Below the pieces are notes generated by a model. The model made no database searches, had not been told where the DNA came from, and worked only from the letters and a program-made list of their open reading frames with translations. From Verrucomicrobiaceae bacterium UBA7681 (GTDB lineage: Bacteria > Verrucomicrobiota > Verrucomicrobiia > Verrucomicrobiales > Verrucomicrobiaceae), in the NCBI GenBank assembly GCA_002482965.1, contig DLGZ01000037.1, forward strand, positions 1 through 6,158: a DNA stretch of 6,158 nt. Direction: 5' to 3'. Positions 6,136 through 6,158 of this stretch are shown here, piece by piece (the first letter of the stretch is position 1; every line of letters begins with the position of its first letter). A program made the translations under genes and the position numbers.

Positions 6136-6158
6136 AGAGGCTGAGGATGTTCGGTTTG
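6136..6158 (+). CDS. Start of a downstream gene, runs off the window
   Basis: Directly after the TAG of the preceding gene, AGAGG (6136-6140) lies six bases before an ATG at 6147, which opens MFGL before the window ends. The spacing is right for a ribosome-binding site and the short gap suggests an operon with the gene before it. The coding part would begin at 6147. Four codons are too few to say anything about its product. Confidence 0.4.

Overview
The window looks like part of an integrated mobile element (satellite or integrative-element type) in a GC-rich bacterium, with an AT-richer cargo gene placed inside it. The style of the flanking genes (an excisionase-like helix-turn-helix gene followed directly by a DnaB-N plus DUF3987 replication protein), the starts without clear Shine-Dalgarno sequences and the REP-like GGGCTG-TCCC-CAGCCC hairpins remind me of Verrucomicrobiota. 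That assignment is an impression, not a proof. No integrase, structural phage gene, RNA gene or CRISPR array is visible.

Layout: (1) 1-444 has no convincing gene. It holds an inverted repeat, a REP-like hairpin, and two abutting hexanucleotide microsatellites (about 7 copies of CGAGTT, then about 4.5 copies of AGGACG). (2) 445-918 is a small MerR/AlpA-type DNA-binding protein whose low-complexity C-terminal half contains two oppositely oriented REP-like hairpins. (3) 925-2916, six bases later, is a 663-residue DnaB-N/DUF3987 putative helicase or primase-associated ATPase, closed by a strong stem-loop plus T-tract. (4) 3096-5363 is a large, clearly AT-richer gene whose central part carries a D...ExK (NERD-like, PD-(D/E)XK) nuclease signature. 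I recognise no named family and regard it as candidate cargo or defence. (5) 5523-6135 is a GC-rich hypothetical gene broken by one extra base in a run of seven Gs. (6) A further gene seems to start at 6147 and run off the window.

The most notable structure is that the cargo gene is bracketed by two 69-bp hairpin repeats in inverted orientation (2915-2983 and 5392-5460; 59 of 69 positions identical, no gaps). Each is itself a palindrome built from 9-nt units of the form ACYGCCRAA, with a TTTTAAAA-GGGG block on the side facing the cargo. This suggests a defined cargo slot or cassette boundary in the element rather than two unrelated terminators.

How the parts may work together (inference): the HTH protein would control excision or transcription, the DUF3987 protein would support replication of the element, and the cargo nuclease would benefit the host or the element, insulated from replication-gene transcription by the hairpins.
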